Notes under the pieces: generated by a model
Told to the model about the DNA's origin: nothing
Database searches by the model: none
The model's input: the letters and a program-made list of their open reading frames with translations, nothing else
Part shown: positions 1 through 9,341 of the stretch, in pieces
Position numbering within the stretch: position 1 is the stretch's first letter
Layout of the letters: every line of letters starts with the position of its first letter
Position numbers and translations under genes: made by a program
From: CAVUAF01 sp963739375
GTDB taxonomy: Bacteria > Acidobacteriota > Terriglobia > Terriglobales > Acidobacteriaceae
Length of the DNA: 64,000 nt
Assembly: GCA_963739375.1 (NCBI GenBank)
Contig: CAVUAF010000014.1
Span: 372,001-436,000 of the forward strand
Direction: 5' to 3'

Positions 1-207
1 AGCGCTGTGCGCGCGGAGAAGCGGCGGCCGCGTGCCTGCCCTGCGGCCGCAGAAGCTGGTTGGAAGACGGAACTCACGCCGGTGCCGCGATTATAGCGAG
101 CGCGGAAAGGCCTGGGCCGGGTAGGGCTGGGCGCCATCCTGGTCCCTGCCGTCCGCTGCTCGTCGTTGCGGACCCGGCGGGAGCATAATGGCTGATGGTC
201 GCTCCTC
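1..207. other. Upstream region, no gene recognised
   Basis: No coding region was recognised here. The stretch is GC-rich and ends in the leader of the gas-vesicle-like gene. It may hold promoters for that gene and for a divergent gene to the left of the window, but no convincing -35/-10 pair was seen. Confidence 0.3.
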
Positions 208-885
208 GTGCTGCTTCCCTACTGTATCGCCGAAAGCAAGCCGGCGGGCGCGGAGACGCCGGGCATGCGCGGCGCCGCCGTGTACGTGGTGGAGCACGCC
301 GGCTTGTTCTGCTTCGTCTCCGAACACGCGCCGCCGCCCCGTGAGTTCACGCGCGAGGACGCACTCGCTTTCCATCGCGTGGTGCGCGACGTCTTCCGCC
401 ACGCGGCCGTCATTCCTTTCCGTTTTCCGACGCTGCTGCCCAACGAGGAAGAGCTGCGCGCCTTCCTCGATCCGCAGGCCGCCGACTACCGCGAGGAACT
501 CCAGCGCCTGCGCGAATTCGTGCAGATGGAGGTGGGGATCGCGATCCACGCGGGAGAAGCCGCCGCGGGCGGGAGCGCCGCGCCGGGCCGAAAACAGCCG
601 CGGGCGGGCGCGGGCGCCGATGACCTGCACCAGCGCCAGGTGCAGCACGGGTCGCTGGAGGCCACCGCCGGCCGGTTGAAGGCCGCGGCCGGGACGCTGG
701 CGCATGCCTGGCACGACCACGAGATCAGCAAAGGGCTGCGTTGCTCGGCGCTGGTCGCCCGCGCCGACGTCGAGGAGTTCCGCGAGCGGCTGGCCGAACT
801 CGGGGAGCTGCCACACAAGGTGGTAGTTTCCGGACCGTGGCCGGCCACCGAGTTCATGGCTGCCCTCCACGCCAGCGCGGAATGA
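208..885 (+). CDS. GvpL/GvpF-family gas vesicle-like protein
   Basis: The 225-residue product resembles the GvpL/GvpF family, accessory proteins of gas vesicle assembly. It has the N-terminal family pattern (LLPYCIAES), the conserved VIPFRFPT block at about residues 68-75, the following E-E-L-RAF and RLREFVQMEVGI helices, and the C-terminal SGPWPATEF motif. The start is a GTG at 208; an in-frame stop lies just upstream at 193-195 and no in-frame ATG fits the alignment. No gvpA or other gas vesicle gene is visible in the window. The protein may therefore have been co-opted for another role, as orphan GvpL/F proteins occur in soil bacteria. Family assignment is good; function in this organism is unknown. 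Confidence 0.75.
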   Translation: MLLPYCIAESKPAGAETPGMRGAAVYVVEHAGLFCFVSEHAPPPREFTREDALAFHRVVRDVFRHAAVIPFRFPTLLPNEEELRAFLDPQAADYREELQRLREFVQMEVGIAIHAGEAAAGGSAAPGRKQPRAGAGADDLHQRQVQHGSLEATAGRLKAAAGTLAHAWHDHEISKGLRCSALVARADVEEFRERLAELGELPHKVVVSGPWPATEFMAALHASAE

Positions 886-1028
886 GCGAGTCGCACCCGT
901 TCCATTCCACCTTGGTGCCGCCTTCGGCGGCGCGATTAGGCGCTCACTAATGCGTGGTACCATCGTCTAAAGCTCAGCCACTGACCCTTCGGAGAGCTGT
1001 GCCCCGGGCGCCACGCAGGAGTGTCCTC

Positions 1029-1916
1029 ATGAAGTGCATTGCCCTTGCCATGCTGATGCTCGCAGTGTGCGCGACCGCACAGACCGGCGAGCCCAACCGC
1101 CAGGGCGGCGAGCGGCGCATGATGATGGGGGCCGGCACCGCCGGCAGCATCACCGCCATCAGCGGCGACACGGTCCAGCTCAAGACCATGAACGGCGGCA
1201 CGGCGACGGTGAAGGTCAGCGACAAGACGCAGTTCCGCAAAGACCGGCAGCCCGCCAAGCTGAGCGACTTCAAGGTCGGGGACACCATCGTGGTGCGCGG
1301 CGAGCAGGATGCCGGCGGGGCCTACCAGGCGCAGATGATCAGTAAGGGTGGCGTGGGCGGCAACGCCAACATGATGATGACCGGGCCGGGCGGGCAGCTT
1401 CCAGGCACGGCCGGCACCATCACCGCCATCAACGGTGACGTGATCACCCTGCGTTCCCTCATGGGCGGCGAAGCCAAGGTGAAGGTCTCGGACAAGACGC
1501 AGTACCGCCGGGACCAGAATGCCGCCAAGCTCGCCGACTTTAAGCCCGGCGAAATGGTGGCGGTGCGCGGCAAGCAGGCAGCCGACGGCGCCTGGGAGGC
1601 CGACCTCGTGGCCAGCGCCAACCAGCAGATGCGCACCATGACCGAGGGTCTGGGCACGCAGTTCATTGCTGGGCGGGTGAAGGCGATCGAAGGCACGCGC
1701 CTGGTCATTGAGCGCATCGACCAGCAGGAGCAGACCATCGAGGTGGACGAGGACACCTCGTTCAAGAAGAACAACGAAAGCATCACGCTGCCCGACATCA
1801 AGGTCGGCGACATGGTCTTCGGCCGCGGCGCGATGAAGAACGGGATTTTTGTGCCGACCACCCTGAATGTGGGCCTGGGGCAAATGCGTATGCAGGTCGG
1901 CAGCGGGCCTATGTAG
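1029..1916 (+). CDS. Secreted DUF5666-repeat protein
   Basis: The 295-residue product begins with a signal peptide (MKCIALAMLMLAVCATAQ). It then has three similar beta-rich modules at about residues 36-100, 120-185 and 205-275. Each follows the pattern ITAI.GD..L....GG...VKVSDKTQ.R.D...AKL.DFK.GD...VRG, which is the DUF5666 family with a small-barrel (OB-like) fold. ATG 1029 is chosen over an in-frame start at 954 because it begins the signal peptide and is preceded by GGAG. It lies about 80 bp upstream of the TonB receptor gene on the same strand. It is probably periplasmic or surface-exposed; its biochemical function is not known. Confidence 0.8.
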   Translation: MKCIALAMLMLAVCATAQTGEPNRQGGERRMMMGAGTAGSITAISGDTVQLKTMNGGTATVKVSDKTQFRKDRQPAKLSDFKVGDTIVVRGEQDAGGAYQAQMISKGGVGGNANMMMTGPGGQLPGTAGTITAINGDVITLRSLMGGEAKVKVSDKTQYRRDQNAAKLADFKPGEMVAVRGKQAADGAWEADLVASANQQMRTMTEGLGTQFIAGRVKAIEGTRLVIERIDQQEQTIEVDEDTSFKKNNESITLPDIKVGDMVFGRGAMKNGIFVPTTLNVGLGQMRMQVGSGPM

Positions 1917-1995
1917 ATTCGCGACCGCCGGTAATCCGCGGCCGGACGAATTCGTCTAACACACTGAGCAATTTGCCTTTTACCCGGAGCACTCT

Positions 1996-4900
1996 GTGAG
2001 ATTGATGCGCGCGCTGTTCCTGCTTCTGCTTGCCACGCTGGCCGTGGCGCAAGCCCCGGCTCCGGCCACCCCCGCAGGAGCGGTTCCGGGCGCGCCGGCG
2101 GCACCCGCCGCCGGGGGCGAGATCACCGGCACGGTCAAGGCCAACAACCTGCCGTTGCCCGGGGTGACCATCAGCGCCGCCAACACCCTGACCGGACAAA
2201 AGGTCCTCACTTCGACCGATCCCACGGGCGCTTACACCCTGGCAGTCCCGTCCAACGGGCGCTGGGTGGTGCGCGCCGAGCTGGCGGCCTTCGCGCCGGC
2301 GACCAAGGAAATGGTCATCAACGCGCAGAGCCGCGGCGGCAAGGTGGACCTGGAGATGATGTTGCAATCGCGGGCCCAGGCGCAGCAGGAGCAACAGCAG
2401 CAGCTCGCCTCCGCCGCGCAGCAGCGCGGCTTCCAGAGTCTCGGCGTCAACGGCGGGGAAGGCGGTCTCCCGGGAGACTTCGCCGGCGCTGGTAACGGCA
2501 ACGTGCAGCAGAATGCGGGCGCGGGCGAGGCGGCGCTGCCCAATCCCGGCCTGATGGGCGCCGATGCCCCCACCGAGTCCGTGGCCGTGAGCGGCGCCAT
2601 GGGGCGCAGCCAGGACTTCGGGGCCAATATCGACGATCTCCGCGATCGTCTCGACGAGCTGCGGCAGCGTATCGAGCGCGGCGACATGCAGGGCATGGTG
2701 ATGGGCGGCCCTGGCGGCAATGTTTTCGCCATGGTGCAGGGCGGCCCGGGCGGCGGGGGCATGCCCGGGGCGGCGATGGGTGAGGGCGCGCGCGTCGTCG
2801 TGCAAATGATCGGTGGCCCCGGTGGCGGCCCCGGTGGCGGGGGCGGGCCCGGCGGCTTTGGCCGCTTCAACGTCAACCGGCCCCACGGCTTCCTCTTTTA
2901 CCAGACCGACCAGTCGGCCTTCGACGCCCGTACTTATTCGCTCACCGGGATTCCGGCGGCGCAGCCGGATTACGCGCAACACCGCTTCGGCGCCAACCTT
3001 GGCGGGCCGCTGAACATCCCGCACCTCTACAAAAGCACCAGCACGATGTACTTCATCGGCTACAACGGCAGCCGGGCGTCGAATGCGTTCGACAACTTCT
3101 ACACCGTGCCCACGGCGGCCGAGCGCAGCGGCGACTTCAGCGCCCTCAGCACCCCCATCTACAACCCGGTCACGCACCAGCCCTTCCTGAACAACCAGGT
3201 CCCGCTGGCCAGCCAGGATCGCGCGGCGCTGGGTCTGCTGCCGTACCTCCCGCAGCCCAATCAGCCGGGGGCAACGACGCAGAACTTCCACCGCGTGGAC
3301 TCCAACGACTCGCGCCAGGACGCGCTGAATTTGCGCTTCATGCATAACTTTGGCGGCCCGATGATTCCCGATATGGGGCGCGGCGGCGCGCCGGGCGGCG
3401 CGGCCCGCGGCGCAGCCGGGCAGCGGGGAGGCCAGCAGCGCGGCGGGCAACAGCGCAACAACCGGCGACGGCGGCGCGACAACCTGAACTTCGGCATCAA
3501 CTACAACAACACGCAGAACCAGGTCCTGAACTTCTCGCCCAGCATCGCCGGGAAGTCCAGCGCGCGCGGCATCAGCATCCCCATCGGCTACGTCCACGGC
3601 TGGGGCCGCTTCAACAACACTTTCAACGTCAACTTCAGCCGGCAGCGCAGCCTCACTTCGAACCTCTTCTCCGGGGTGAACGACATCGAAGGCGCGCTCG
3701 GCATCACCGGCACCTCGCGCAACCCGTTCGACTGGGGCGTGCCCGGGATTTCGCTCACTCACTTCACCGGGCTGAACGACATTTCGCCGTCGCTGACGAG
3801 CAACCAGACGCTCAGCTTCTCGGACACCTTCGCCTTCAGCCGCGGCAAGATGTCGTGGCGCTTCGGGGGCGACTTCCGGCGGCTGCAGCAGAACACGCGC
3901 TCCAGCCAGAACGCGCGCGGCAGCTATACCTTTACCGGCTACGCCACGGCGCAGTACGTCAACGGCGTGCCGGTGCCCAACACCGGTTACGACTTCGCCG
4001 ACTTCCTGCTCGGGCTGCCGCAGCAGGCGGCGGCGCAGTTCGGCGTGAACAGCTACTACTTCCGCGGCAATTCCTGGGATGTCTACACGCAGAACGACTG
4101 GCGCATACGCTCCAACTTGACGCTCAACCTGGGATTGCGCTACGAGTACATCTCGCCCCTCAGCGAGAAGTACAACCACCTGGTGAACCTGGATGCGAAC
4201 TCCGACTTCACCGCGGTGGCGCCGGTGCAGCCGGGCCAGACCGGGCAGTTCAACGGCAATTTCCCGCAGGCGCTGGTGAATCCCGACCGCAACAACTGGG
4301 CCCCGCGGATCGGCATCGCGTGGCGGCCACTGGCGAAAACGGTGGTGCGCACCGGCTACGGGATCAACTACAACCTCGGCGCTTACGGATCCATCGCGCA
4401 GAGGATGGCGTTCCAGCCGCCCTTCGCCTTCTCGGCCACCAACACCGCCACCACGGCGCAGCCGCTGACGCTGGAAAACGGTTTCCCGGTGATCGCGCCC
4501 AACGTCATCACCAACAACTTCGGCGTCAATCCCAACTACGTGCTCGGCTACGCCCAGACCTGGAACCTGAACGTGCAGCGCGAGCTGCCCGGCAACCTGA
4601 TGCTGAACGTCGGCTACACCGGCACCAAGGGCACGCACCTGGACATGTTGCGGGCCCCGAATCGCGGTCCCACCGGCCTGCGCATCGCCGGGGTGCAGCC
4701 GTTTACCTGGCAGACCGCGGAAGGCGCTTCCATCCTGCACGCCGCCGACCTGAGCCTGCGCAAGCGAATGACGCACGGCCTCTCGATCGGCGGTACCTAC
4801 ACCTGGTCGAAGTCGCTCGACGACGCCTCCAGCTTCGGCACCGGAGGAGGCGTGGTGGCGCAGGACGATCGCAACCTGGCGGCCGAGCGCAGCTACTCCA

Positions 4901-5448
4901 GCTTCGACACCCGCCACAGCTTCCGCGCCAACTACAGCTACGAGCTGCCCTTCGGCGAGCGCCGCCACTGGCTGCAATCGGGCTGGGGGGCGAAGACGCT
5001 GGGCCAGTGGCAGCTGAGCGGCAACGTACAGCTGGCCTCCGGCGCCTGGTTCACGCCGCGCGTGCTGGGTAACTTCCTCGACGTCGCGCGCGGCACCAAC
5101 GGGTCGCTGCGCGCCGACTACACCGGGGCGCCGGTCGCGCTCGATAACCCCACGCTGCAGCAGTGGTTCAACACCGCCGCCTTCGTGGCGCCGGCTGCCG
5201 GCCAATTTGGCGATGCTCGTCGCAATTCGATCCAGGGCCCGGGGGTGTTCGCGATGAACCTCTCGGTCTCGAAGAACTTCTCGCTGCACGAGACCCAGGG
5301 GATCGAGCTGCGCGCCGAGGCCACCAACGTGCTCAACACGCCGCGCTACTCCTCCATCGACACCACCGTGAATTCGCCGTCGTACGGCAAGGTGGTGGGG
5401 GTGGGGGGGATGCGCAAGCTGCAGCTCGTGGCCCGTTACCGGTTCTAG
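1996..5448 (+). CDS. Oar-like TonB-dependent receptor with carboxypeptidase-regulatory domain
   Basis: The 1150-residue outer-membrane protein has a signal peptide (residues 1-20), then an Ala/Pro-rich linker and a CarboxypepD_reg-like beta-sandwich at about 35-115 (GEITGTVKANNLPLPGVTIS). A long Gln/Gly/Pro-rich region follows at about 120-295, then a large beta-barrel. The barrel shows Oar-type landmarks such as YNGSRASNAFDNFYTVPTA, AERSGDFSAL and a terminal aromatic VARYRF. The start is GTG 1996 with GGAG seven bases upstream; ATG 2005 is a weaker alternative. Gly-rich and Arg/Gln-rich low-complexity stretches interrupt the protein at about residues 245-292 and 465-495. The family is greatly expanded in Acidobacteriota and is thought to import or bind large substrates. 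The VWFA gene follows after 9 bp, so the two are probably co-transcribed. Confidence 0.9.
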   Translation: MRLMRALFLLLLATLAVAQAPAPATPAGAVPGAPAAPAAGGEITGTVKANNLPLPGVTISAANTLTGQKVLTSTDPTGAYTLAVPSNGRWVVRAELAAFAPATKEMVINAQSRGGKVDLEMMLQSRAQAQQEQQQQLASAAQQRGFQSLGVNGGEGGLPGDFAGAGNGNVQQNAGAGEAALPNPGLMGADAPTESVAVSGAMGRSQDFGANIDDLRDRLDELRQRIERGDMQGMVMGGPGGNVFAMVQGGPGGGGMPGAAMGEGARVVVQMIGGPGGGPGGGGGPGGFGRFNVNRPHGFLFYQTDQSAFDARTYSLTGIPAAQPDYAQHRFGANLGGPLNIPHLYKSTSTMYFIGYNGSRASNAFDNFYTVPTAAERSGDFSALSTPIYNPVTHQPFLNNQVPLASQDRAALGLLPYLPQPNQPGATTQNFHRVDSNDSRQDALNLRFMHNFGGPMIPDMGRGGAPGGAARGAAGQRGGQQRGGQQRNNRRRRRDNLNFGINYNNTQNQVLNFSPSIAGKSSARGISIPIGYVHGWGRFNNTFNVNFSRQRSLTSNLFSGVNDIEGALGITGTSRNPFDWGVPGISLTHFTGLNDISPSLTSNQTLSFSDTFAFSRGKMSWRFGGDFRRLQQNTRSSQNARGSYTFTGYATAQYVNGVPVPNTGYDFADFLLGLPQQAAAQFGVNSYYFRGNSWDVYTQNDWRIRSNLTLNLGLRYEYISPLSEKYNHLVNLDANSDFTAVAPVQPGQTGQFNGNFPQALVNPDRNNWAPRIGIAWRPLAKTVVRTGYGINYNLGAYGSIAQRMAFQPPFAFSATNTATTAQPLTLENGFPVIAPNVITNNFGVNPNYVLGYAQTWNLNVQRELPGNLMLNVGYTGTKGTHLDMLRAPNRGPTGLRIAGVQPFTWQTAEGASILHAADLSLRKRMTHGLSIGGTYTWSKSLDDASSFGTGGGVVAQDDRNLAAERSYSSFDTRHSFRANYSYELPFGERRHWLQSGWGAKTLGQWQLSGNVQLASGAWFTPRVLGNFLDVARGTNGSLRADYTGAPVALDNPTLQQWFNTAAFVAPAAGQFGDARRNSIQGPGVFAMNLSVSKNFSLHETQGIELRAEATNVLNTPRYSSIDTTVNSPSYGKVVGVGGMRKLQLVARYRF

Positions 5449-5457
5449 GGAGACTTC

Positions 5458-7629
5458 ATGCTCAAGTTCATCGTCGCCGCCGCGCTGCTGCTGGTGCTCG
5501 CCCCGGCCGGCTCCCCCTCTTTCGCGCAGAAGAAGGAATCTTCCGCGCCGGAGGACCAGTACCGCATCAAGGTGACCACCGAGGTGGTGCTGGTCAACGT
5601 GGTAGTGCGCGACAAGGACGGGAAGCCGATCAGCGGCCTCAAGCGCGACGACTTCGTCGTGCTCGAAGACAACAAGCCGCAGAACGTGGTCAGCTTCGAT
5701 TTCGAGAACATTGACGCCGCCGCCGCCGTGCCGCCCACGCTGCCCTCCGGGCCCGGCCAGGCGGTACTCGACGTCCGCCAGCCCAGCGTGCAGAAGCCGA
5801 TGCTTGACGATAGCGCGTTGCGCGACCGCCGCCTGGTCGTCCTCTTTTTCGACGAGAGCGGCATGGAGACCGACGAGCTCGAGCGCTCGGTGGTGGCGGC
5901 CCAGAAGTACGTGGACCAGCAGATGTCGCCCGCCGACCTGGTGGCGATCGCTACGTTCTCCAGCGCGCTGAAGGTCGACCAGGACTTCACCACCGACCGC
6001 AAGCGCCTCAAGCAGGTGCTGGACGACATCAATCCCGCGGGCGGCGCGGGCATGCAGGCCGGCGAGACCGGCGACGACACGAGCGGCGCCGATAACGGCG
6101 AGGCGTTCACCCCCGACGAGTCCGACTACAACGTCTTCAACACCGACCGCAAGATCGAGGCGCTGGGCTCGCTGGCCGACGCCATGTCGCGCATCCAGCA
6201 GAAAAAGTCGATCGTCTATTTCTCCAATGGGGTCACCAAGAACGGCATCGACAACGAATCCGAGCTGCGCTCCGCCATCAACCGGGCAGTCAAGGCGAAT
6301 GTCGCCATTTATCCCGTGGACATCCGCGGGCTGCAGGCGATGCCGCCGGGCGGTGAAGCCCGCCAGGCCAGCCAGCGCGGCACGGGAGCCTACTCCGGCT
6401 CGGCGATGCGCGCCCAGTTCGACAGCAACTTCGCCTCGCAGGAAACGCTGGTCACCCTGGCTGCCGATACCGGCGGCAAGGCGTTCATGGATTCCAACGA
6501 TTTTGGCAAGGTCTTCGACCGCGTGCAGCACGACACGGCGACCTATTACGTCCTCGGCTACCACAGCGCCAACCCGCTGCGCGACGGCCGCTATCGCCGC
6601 ATCACCGTCCGGCTGAAGAATCCCGGCGCCTACAAGCTGGAGTTCCGCTCCGGCTACTACGCGCCGCGCGACTTCGCCCACGCGACGAACGAAGACCGCG
6701 AGTCCCAGCTCCAGAGCGAGCTGGCCAACGATCTCAGCGCCACCGACCTGCGCCTGTATCTCTCGGCCGCCTACTTCCGGGTGGACGACGCGCACTTCTT
6801 CGTGCCCGTTGCCCTCGTGATTCCCGGCTCGGAGATCCCCTTCACCCGCGCCGCCGACAAGGAAAAAGCCACGCTCGACGTCATCGGCGTAGTGCGCAAC
6901 GAAATCAAGATGCCGGTGGGCAGCGCGCGCGACACCATTCGGCTCAACGTGGACGAGACGCAGCAGGTGCGCCGGAAGAACGTGCAATACCGCACCGGCT
7001 TCACGCTCCCGCCCGGCAACTACCACCTGAAATTCGTGGTGCGCGAGAACCAGACCGGCCGCCTCGGCTCCTTCGAGGCCGATATCTCCATCCCCGACCT
7101 GCGCAAGGCGCCGCTGCGCCTGAGTTCCGTGCTCATCGGCAACCAGTTGGCGCCGGCCAAGAGCAAGAACGACCCGCTGGTCCACGATGGCCAGGAGCTG
7201 GTGCCCAGCCTGAGCCACGTCTTCACGGCCAACCAGAAGTTGTATTTCTATTACGAGGTGTACGAGCCGGCGCGGGCGAAGGCCGCGCCGCCCAGCGCCG
7301 CGCCGCCCGGCGGCGCTCCCGGCGGTCCCAGCGCTCCCAGCGGCAACGAGAAGAACGCCGTGCACCTGTTGACCAGCATCTCGTTCTTCAACGGCAAGGT
7401 GAAGACCTACGAGACGCCGCTGGTCGAGGCGCGCGAACTGAATACGCCGCAACGCAAGGCGGCGGTCTTCCAGTTCGAGGTACCGCTGGAGAAGCTGCGT
7501 CCCGGCTTCTACACCTGCCAGGTCAACGTGATTGACGATGCCGCGGGCGCCTTCGCCTTCCCGCGTCTCGCCCTGCTGGTGCGTCCGAAGCCGGAAATCC
7601 CGCCCGCGCCGCCCACGCCTAACCAGTAG
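5458..7629 (+). CDS. VWFA-related domain secreted protein
   Basis: The 723-residue product has a signal peptide (residues 1-23). A short beta-domain at about 38-80 has the pattern VVLVNVVVRDKDGKPISGL. A von Willebrand factor A-like domain at about 122-345 follows, whose MIDAS-like motif is DESGM at 132-136. The C-terminal half is beta-rich with a Pro/Ala/Gly linker (about 605-630). This matches the acidobacterial VWFA-related family, often next to Oar-like receptors. RBS GGAG sits close to ATG 5458. The protein is probably periplasmic or surface-bound and may make metal-dependent adhesive contacts; the partner is unknown. Confidence 0.85.
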   Translation: MLKFIVAAALLLVLAPAGSPSFAQKKESSAPEDQYRIKVTTEVVLVNVVVRDKDGKPISGLKRDDFVVLEDNKPQNVVSFDFENIDAAAAVPPTLPSGPGQAVLDVRQPSVQKPMLDDSALRDRRLVVLFFDESGMETDELERSVVAAQKYVDQQMSPADLVAIATFSSALKVDQDFTTDRKRLKQVLDDINPAGGAGMQAGETGDDTSGADNGEAFTPDESDYNVFNTDRKIEALGSLADAMSRIQQKKSIVYFSNGVTKNGIDNESELRSAINRAVKANVAIYPVDIRGLQAMPPGGEARQASQRGTGAYSGSAMRAQFDSNFASQETLVTLAADTGGKAFMDSNDFGKVFDRVQHDTATYYVLGYHSANPLRDGRYRRITVRLKNPGAYKLEFRSGYYAPRDFAHATNEDRESQLQSELANDLSATDLRLYLSAAYFRVDDAHFFVPVALVIPGSEIPFTRAADKEKATLDVIGVVRNEIKMPVGSARDTIRLNVDETQQVRRKNVQYRTGFTLPPGNYHLKFVVRENQTGRLGSFEADISIPDLRKAPLRLSSVLIGNQLAPAKSKNDPLVHDGQELVPSLSHVFTANQKLYFYYEVYEPARAKAAPPSAAPPGGAPGGPSAPSGNEKNAVHLLTSISFFNGKVKTYETPLVEARELNTPQRKAAVFQFEVPLEKLRPGFYTCQVNVIDDAAGAFAFPRLALLVRPKPEIPPAPPTPNQ

Positions 7630-7633
7630 CCGG

Positions 7634-7658
7634 GAGCCCGGCCGCAGCGGCCGGGCTC
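7634..7658. terminator. Bidirectional hairpin terminator between convergent genes
   Basis: A perfect 10-bp inverted repeat (GAGCCCGGCC / GGCCGGGCTC) with a 5-nt loop lies between the stop of the VWFA gene and the stop of the convergent ligase gene. It lacks a strong T-tract, so efficiency is uncertain, but its position suits both strands. Confidence 0.6.
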
Positions 7659-7663
7659 GCCGC

Positions 7664-9256
7664 TCACCAACCCTGCCGCAGCTTGTAGCGCTGGACCTTT
7701 CCCGTTGCCGTCTTGGGCAGCGCCGCCACAAACTCCACCCAGCGCGGGCGCTTGAAGCCGGCGAGACGCGCGGCCACAAACTGCGCGAGTTCCTCGGCGA
7801 GCGCTGCCGATCCCGGCTGCCCTTCGCGCAGCACCACGAACGCCGCCGGCTTCAGCAGCTTCTCGGCGTCCTCGCGCCCGACCACCGCCGCCTCCAGCAC
7901 GGCCGGGTGCTCCACCAGGACGGCTTCGATCTCCACCGGACTCACCCAGGCGCCGCTGACCTTCAGCATGTCGTCGCTGCGCCCGTCGTACCAGTAGTAG
8001 CCGTCGGCATCGACGTGGTACTTGTCGCCGGTCTTGATCCAGTCGCCCTGGATCGTCTCCTTCGTCTTCTCGTGCTGGTTCCAGTAGCCGGCGCAGGTGG
8101 CGTCGCTGCGGATGTAGAGGTTGCCGATGTCGCCGGCGGGGACGGGCCGGCCCTCGTCGTCGAGCAGGCGCGCCTCGTAGCCGGGGATGATCTGCCCGCT
8201 CGACCCCGGCCGCACCGCCCCGGGGCGATTGGCGATGAACATGTGGGCGCACTCGGTGGAGCCGATGGCGTCGAGGATCTCCACCCGAAAACGCTCGCGG
8301 AAGCGATGGTAGAGCGCGGCGGGAAGCGCCTCGCCGGCCGAGACGCCCCAGCGCACGCTGCTCAGGTCGAAGTCACGGCCCTCCCGCCGGTGCGCCAGCA
8401 GCGCCGCATAGTTGGTGGGCACGGAAAAGAAGAGCGTCGGCCGCGTGCGCTCGAGGATGCCGTAAACGTTCGCCGGCGCAGCCGTTCCCGGCCATAGGAC
8501 CGCCGTCGCGCCCACCGCCAGCGGACCGTACAGCGCGTTGCCCAGCCCGTAAGCGAAAAACAGCTTGGCCACGCTGAAGCATCGGTCGTCTTCGCGGATG
8601 CCAAGCACGGCCTGGGCGTAACGCTCGGCGCAGACCACCATGTCGTGCTGCAGGTGCACGCAGCCCTTGGGCGCACCCGTGCTGCCCGAGCTGTAGAGCC
8701 AGAAGGCGACGTCGTCCTTGGTCAGCGGCTCGGGTTGCAGCTCCGGTGATGCCGCCGCCAGCAGCGCATCGAATGAATCCCATCCCGGCGCGGCCGGCGG
8801 ACCACCGCCATCCACCACGACATCCTCGAGGTAGCGAACCTGGGTGCGCTCCAGCGCGCGAAACTGCGGCAGCAAAGCCTCGCTGACCACCACGACGCGG
8901 GCGCGCGAGTCGTTCAGCACATGCTCCCAGCCGGGCGCCTTGAGCATGGTGTTGACGGGGACCGCGACCGCGCCGATCTTGAGGGCGCCGAAGAAGGCGC
9001 AGGCGAATGCCGGGGAATCGAGCAGCAGCAGCGCCACCCGTTCTTCGCGCCGCACACCCAGCGCGCGCAGCGCGTTCCCGCAGCGGTTGACGCCGGCGAG
9101 CAGTTCCGCGTACGTCACCCGCTCGCTGGCGGCGTCAAGCGCCCGCACGTACTCCAGCGCCACCCTGGCGCCGCGTCCTGCGGCGACGTGGCGGTCCACG
9201 AAATATTCGGCGGCATTGAAGGCGCGCGGGATTTGGTCGGGATTCACACTCACCAC
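7664..9256 (-). CDS. Benzoate-CoA ligase family (aryl/acyl-CoA synthetase)
   Basis: The 530-residue adenylate-forming enzyme would activate an aromatic or similar carboxylate with ATP and CoA. The P-loop YSSGSTGAPKG is at about 188-198, and the A8/A10 region ends in KTATGKVQRYKL, with catalytic Lys near residue 520. Overall order (FNAAEYFVDRH near the N-terminus, AIGSTECAHMF in the middle) matches the benzoate-CoA ligase family. The start is a GTG near 9256, inside a CACGAAGA-type repeat array; GTG 9253 or 9247 are alternatives. The molybdenum hydroxylase genes lie upstream on the same strand across an 85-bp gap, suggesting a shared aromatic or heterocyclic pathway. Exact substrate cannot be read from the sequence. 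Confidence 0.85.
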   Translation of the reverse strand: MVSVNPDQIPRAFNAAEYFVDRHVAAGRGARVALEYVRALDAASERVTYAELLAGVNRCGNALRALGVRREERVALLLLDSPAFACAFFGALKIGAVAVPVNTMLKAPGWEHVLNDSRARVVVVSEALLPQFRALERTQVRYLEDVVVDGGGPPAAPGWDSFDALLAAASPELQPEPLTKDDVAFWLYSSGSTGAPKGCVHLQHDMVVCAERYAQAVLGIREDDRCFSVAKLFFAYGLGNALYGPLAVGATAVLWPGTAAPANVYGILERTRPTLFFSVPTNYAALLAHRREGRDFDLSSVRWGVSAGEALPAALYHRFRERFRVEILDAIGSTECAHMFIANRPGAVRPGSSGQIIPGYEARLLDDEGRPVPAGDIGNLYIRSDATCAGYWNQHEKTKETIQGDWIKTGDKYHVDADGYYWYDGRSDDMLKVSGAWVSPVEIEAVLVEHPAVLEAAVVGREDAEKLLKPAAFVVLREGQPGSAALAEELAQFVAARLAGFKRPRWVEFVAALPKTATGKVQRYKLRQGW

Positions 9257-9310
9257 GAAGACACGAAGACTACCAAGAACTTCGCGTCTTGGTGACTGCG
9301 TGGCAAGTTT
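9247..9310. repeat. Octad word array (CACGAAGA type) with partial inverted arm
   Basis: Tandem CACGAAGA words are followed by a degenerate reverse-complement arm (CGCGTCTTGGTGACTGCGTGG). It sits on the start codon of the ligase gene and resembles the CGTGTCTCCGTGGTG array at about 56.4 kb. See the other convergent word arrays in this window. Confidence 0.5.
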
Positions 9311-9341
9311 TGCCGCGCGGGTTACCAGTGGACGCCCAGCG

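Noticed and set aside
1909..7779. Open frame of 1956 codons on the minus strand
   Set aside because: It is antisense to the TonB receptor and VWFA genes. Such long shadow frames arise from GC-rich codon bias, and its translation shows no domain.
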